Shown: piece by piece, positions 61,969 through 64,000 of the stretch
Layout of the letters: every line of letters begins with the position of its first letter
How positions within the stretch are numbered: position 1 is the first letter of the stretch
Source: Halictus rubicundus
Lineage: Eukaryota > Arthropoda > Insecta > Hymenoptera > Halictidae
DNA: 64,000 nt
Assembly (NCBI RefSeq): GCF_050948215.1
Contig: NC_135153.1
Location: forward strand, 6,538,058-6,602,057
Reading direction: 5' to 3'
The notes under the pieces: model-generated
What the model was told of the DNA's origin: nothing
The model's database searches: none
What the model saw: only the letters and a program-made list of their open reading frames with translations
Program-made: the position numbers and the translations under genes

Positions 61969-62180
61969 CAGTGATTTTTCTATATATGTCGCCAAGGCCT
62001 GGATGATAAACGTCGCGGAATTATCCCCACTACCGCGGCGTATACCCAGTGATGGTCCTCGAAGCTCGAGAGGCCTCGGACGCCGAGGAGTGTAAACATA
62101 ACACGGCTCAGGGTATGTCTCCTGGACGATACACGACGCTGACAAGACCCGTGTTGATGACATAGATCGAGAATTCACTG
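61969..62180. repeat. TA-flanked MITE, subfamily A, reverse
   Basis: A 212-bp copy, the longest seen, with TA at both ends. The core (gcggaattatccccactacc) is intact. Confidence 0.9.
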
Positions 62181-62508
62181 TATTCCGCTTCGCACTTGAA
62201 ATATTGAAAATTCATAAACCAATTATTACACAAATATTTAGAACAATTATTTTTAAAATTCAGCTTTCATTTTACATTCCATTTTTCAAAAATGGACTTA
62301 ATTTTCGTTACTGCTTCTAAAGTTCACTTTAAGAAATTGTTACTACGCAATGTATTAGAATATGTAAAAGTCTTTTATCCGAAGAAGTGAACGGTTAGGC
62401 CAATTTCGATGTGCAGTAAAAATCGTCCTGTACCAATAACGCAACAATGATTACAATATAAGGATACGCAGCGATACCGAAAATTAAGCTGAACGAAACA
62501 GACGATCT

Positions 62509-62813
62509 TCAGAGTCTGTTCAAGCCATGAATGCTACCATGATCGGGGGTCCTCAATCCCGCGGACTCATTTAAATAGCAGCGGCTTCTCTTGATCGGTT
62601 CGCACATTTCCGCCAAAACGCAAAGCAGTTCCTGGAAACAGGTGTAACGATGCGCGATCGTGTTTATCGTGTCCAGGAGTTCTTTTAGTTTCGGAGCCCG
62701 CTCCGCGAGTTTGCCACAAGGTTCGCTGGAAACGTCCGTTAAGGTATAAGTGGCATTCCATTCCTCAGGCAGGATTGCTTCTGCCCAATGCGCGGGACTT
62801 GTCTCTCGATTGG
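62509..62813 (-). CDS. Possible unrecognised coding exon (no ATG start)
   Basis: One minus-strand frame stays open from 62874 to a TGA at 62511-62509, about 121 codons, and has no Met until late, so a start-codon search misses it. From a possible acceptor (TTCGTTCCCAG, ending 62814) it reads NRETSPAHWAEAILPEEW, then TLTDVSSEPCGKLAERAPK, then an amphipathic-looking helix with LKELLDTINTIAHRYTC, FQELLCVLAEMCEPIKRSRC. Five cysteines occur in about 50 residues. Counting codons 62760-62581, G+C is about 50%, 45% and 60% at positions 1, 2 and 3, a coding-like order. Family not recognised. It could be an internal or last exon of a gene extending to the right, a decayed gene copy, or chance. It lies on the cyclin D strand, about 12 kb upstream. 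Confidence 0.3.
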
Positions 62814-63359
62814 CTGGGAACGAAATCCCGGGCGAGGTCTTTATAAAAATTCCGAAAAGAATTCCCCAAAGGAGCTATCTCGGTCACTGATCGGCCATTA
62901 ATTGATGGGAAAGGGCCACCACGCTGACCAGACAAATCCGGCATTCTCCCCGTAATTGAATCTTATAAATAAATTGGACCGGTCCTACGTTCGGCTTTAT
63001 CTCGAGAAAAACCGTTCTTCCGCGCGAACTTCGATCTTTTGATGTTCGGGCATCGCCGCTGAACAAATCCAAATTTTGTTCACTTGGAACGACACAAATT
63101 CGTGACGATAGACGTCGAAGTTGAAAACAGTAGAAAGATCTGTGAACTTACAGTAGAATTATTCTAGAGCGCCGAGATGTATACCTGCGCTCGGTGCTCG
63201 TTTCTGTTTCTTTTTTCGCTAGGCTTGCGTACGCGCGAGGCGGAGGTCGAAGGAGGGACAGTGGAGGAGCGTCTCAAGTTGTTTTGGAAGAGTTAATTTT
63301 AGAGCGAGGAGTCGAACGAGAAAAAGAGTCGAGCGTTGTGTGTAACCTAGCGAAGCTTC

Positions 63360-63388
63360 AGAGAGAGAGAGAAAGAGAGAGAGAGACA
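63360..63388. repeat. (GA)n microsatellite
   Basis: Short GA/GAAA run. Confidence 0.85.
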
Positions 63389-63394
63389 AGCCTG

Positions 63395-63490
63395 ACTTCG
63401 TAGATTCGCGATAAGGTAGAGTGACCACGTTACCGACAAAATTAGACAAAAAATGTGCCTCGACTTTCCCTCCTTATATGAGAATATCTT
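63395..63490. repeat. Dispersed repeat with conserved peptide, copy 2
   Basis: The partner of 32380-32470. Starts cgtagattcgcgataaggta and ends in atgagaatat. Directly preceded by a (GA)n tract. Confidence 0.65.
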
Positions 63491-64000
63491 TGAAAATCCT
63501 ATGGATAGACTTTCAGTAAATAGTGGCACCTAACCCCGGCCAGTATGTACACATCTCAGCTACAATAATGATTACTTAACGATCACACAAAATTAAATTA
63601 TTTTGGTTTCTGATATCGTTGATTTGCAAATAACGCAGAATCAAAAAGTATCTTTTCAATTATTCGACACTAACCACGGTCAAAATGACCGGTTGTCTAT
63701 TCCACAATTATTGAAATGATGAAGACGAAAATCGTACAAAGTTTAAGTAAACTCAACATTGTCCCTTCTATAAGACGTGTCGCTTAAATATGATTTTTGC
63801 TTGGCAGGGTTCAGCGTTGAGGAGAGCCTCAAGTGTAGGAGAACTTCCACGGACAGGCCTCGGCCGGTGTTAATTGATTATCGGAGTAATTTATCCAGCG
63901 ATCAATGCCGATAATCGCCGCCTCTCTGCGTCACGTTTCAATTCGATCGGGCTTTCGATTCTGCCACCGTGGCGACGACACTCTCGATGAAGGAGCCCCT

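Noticed and set aside
3006..62178. Recurring short frames with peptides like STTRVLPAS and VVGIIPRRLS
   Set aside because: They are translations of the MITE copies, not a gene family.

Overview
This is eukaryotic DNA, very probably from an insect and most likely from a hymenopteran such as a bee. The protein sequence read from the exons, the long AT-rich introns, the CpG-rich patches and the family of small TA-flanked inverted-repeat elements all fit that. The species is an inference and cannot be fixed from the window alone. No bacterial-type gene, rRNA, tRNA or CRISPR array was seen.

The only gene recognised with confidence is cyclin D, on the minus strand. Three coding exons are visible. 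The first holds the start codon (50327 down to 50130, 66 codons), the second is 37571-37356 (72 codons) and the third is 2445-2283 (54 codons plus one base). All have canonical GT/AG boundaries and join in frame to about 192 residues, covering the LxCxE Rb-binding motif, cyclin box 1 and the start of cyclin box 2. The remaining C-terminal exon or exons lie left of base 1. Introns 1 and 2 are about 12.6 kb and 34.9 kb, so most of the window is intron. The presumed promoter and 5' UTR region is the GC-rich stretch at about 50.3-52.5 kb.

The introns and 5' flank are full of small repeats. A family of 168-212 bp MITE-like elements has TA target duplications and CAGTG...CACTG ends, with at least 12 copies. 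There are TTAA-flanked (piggyBac-like) MITEs, a mariner-end MITE at 41323-41537, and a family with long inverted repeats whose inner part carries a pogo/Tigger-like 'CCTCGATTATCCGAA' motif. A recurring roughly 30-base motif contains TGCAAAATAAAAA. Many minisatellites are present, including 10-, 12-, 19-, 31-, 70-, 126-, 131-, 133- and 150-bp units, as well as (GA)n/(CT)n tracts. Most long open frames are by-products of these repeats.

The least explained item is a minus-strand open frame at 62874-62509, upstream of cyclin D. It lacks an early ATG but has a protein-like, cysteine-containing sequence with coding-type base composition, and may be an exon of an unrecognised gene. A 137-codon ATG frame inside intron 2 (34933-35346) is a weaker candidate. 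No convincing multi-gene novel system was found.
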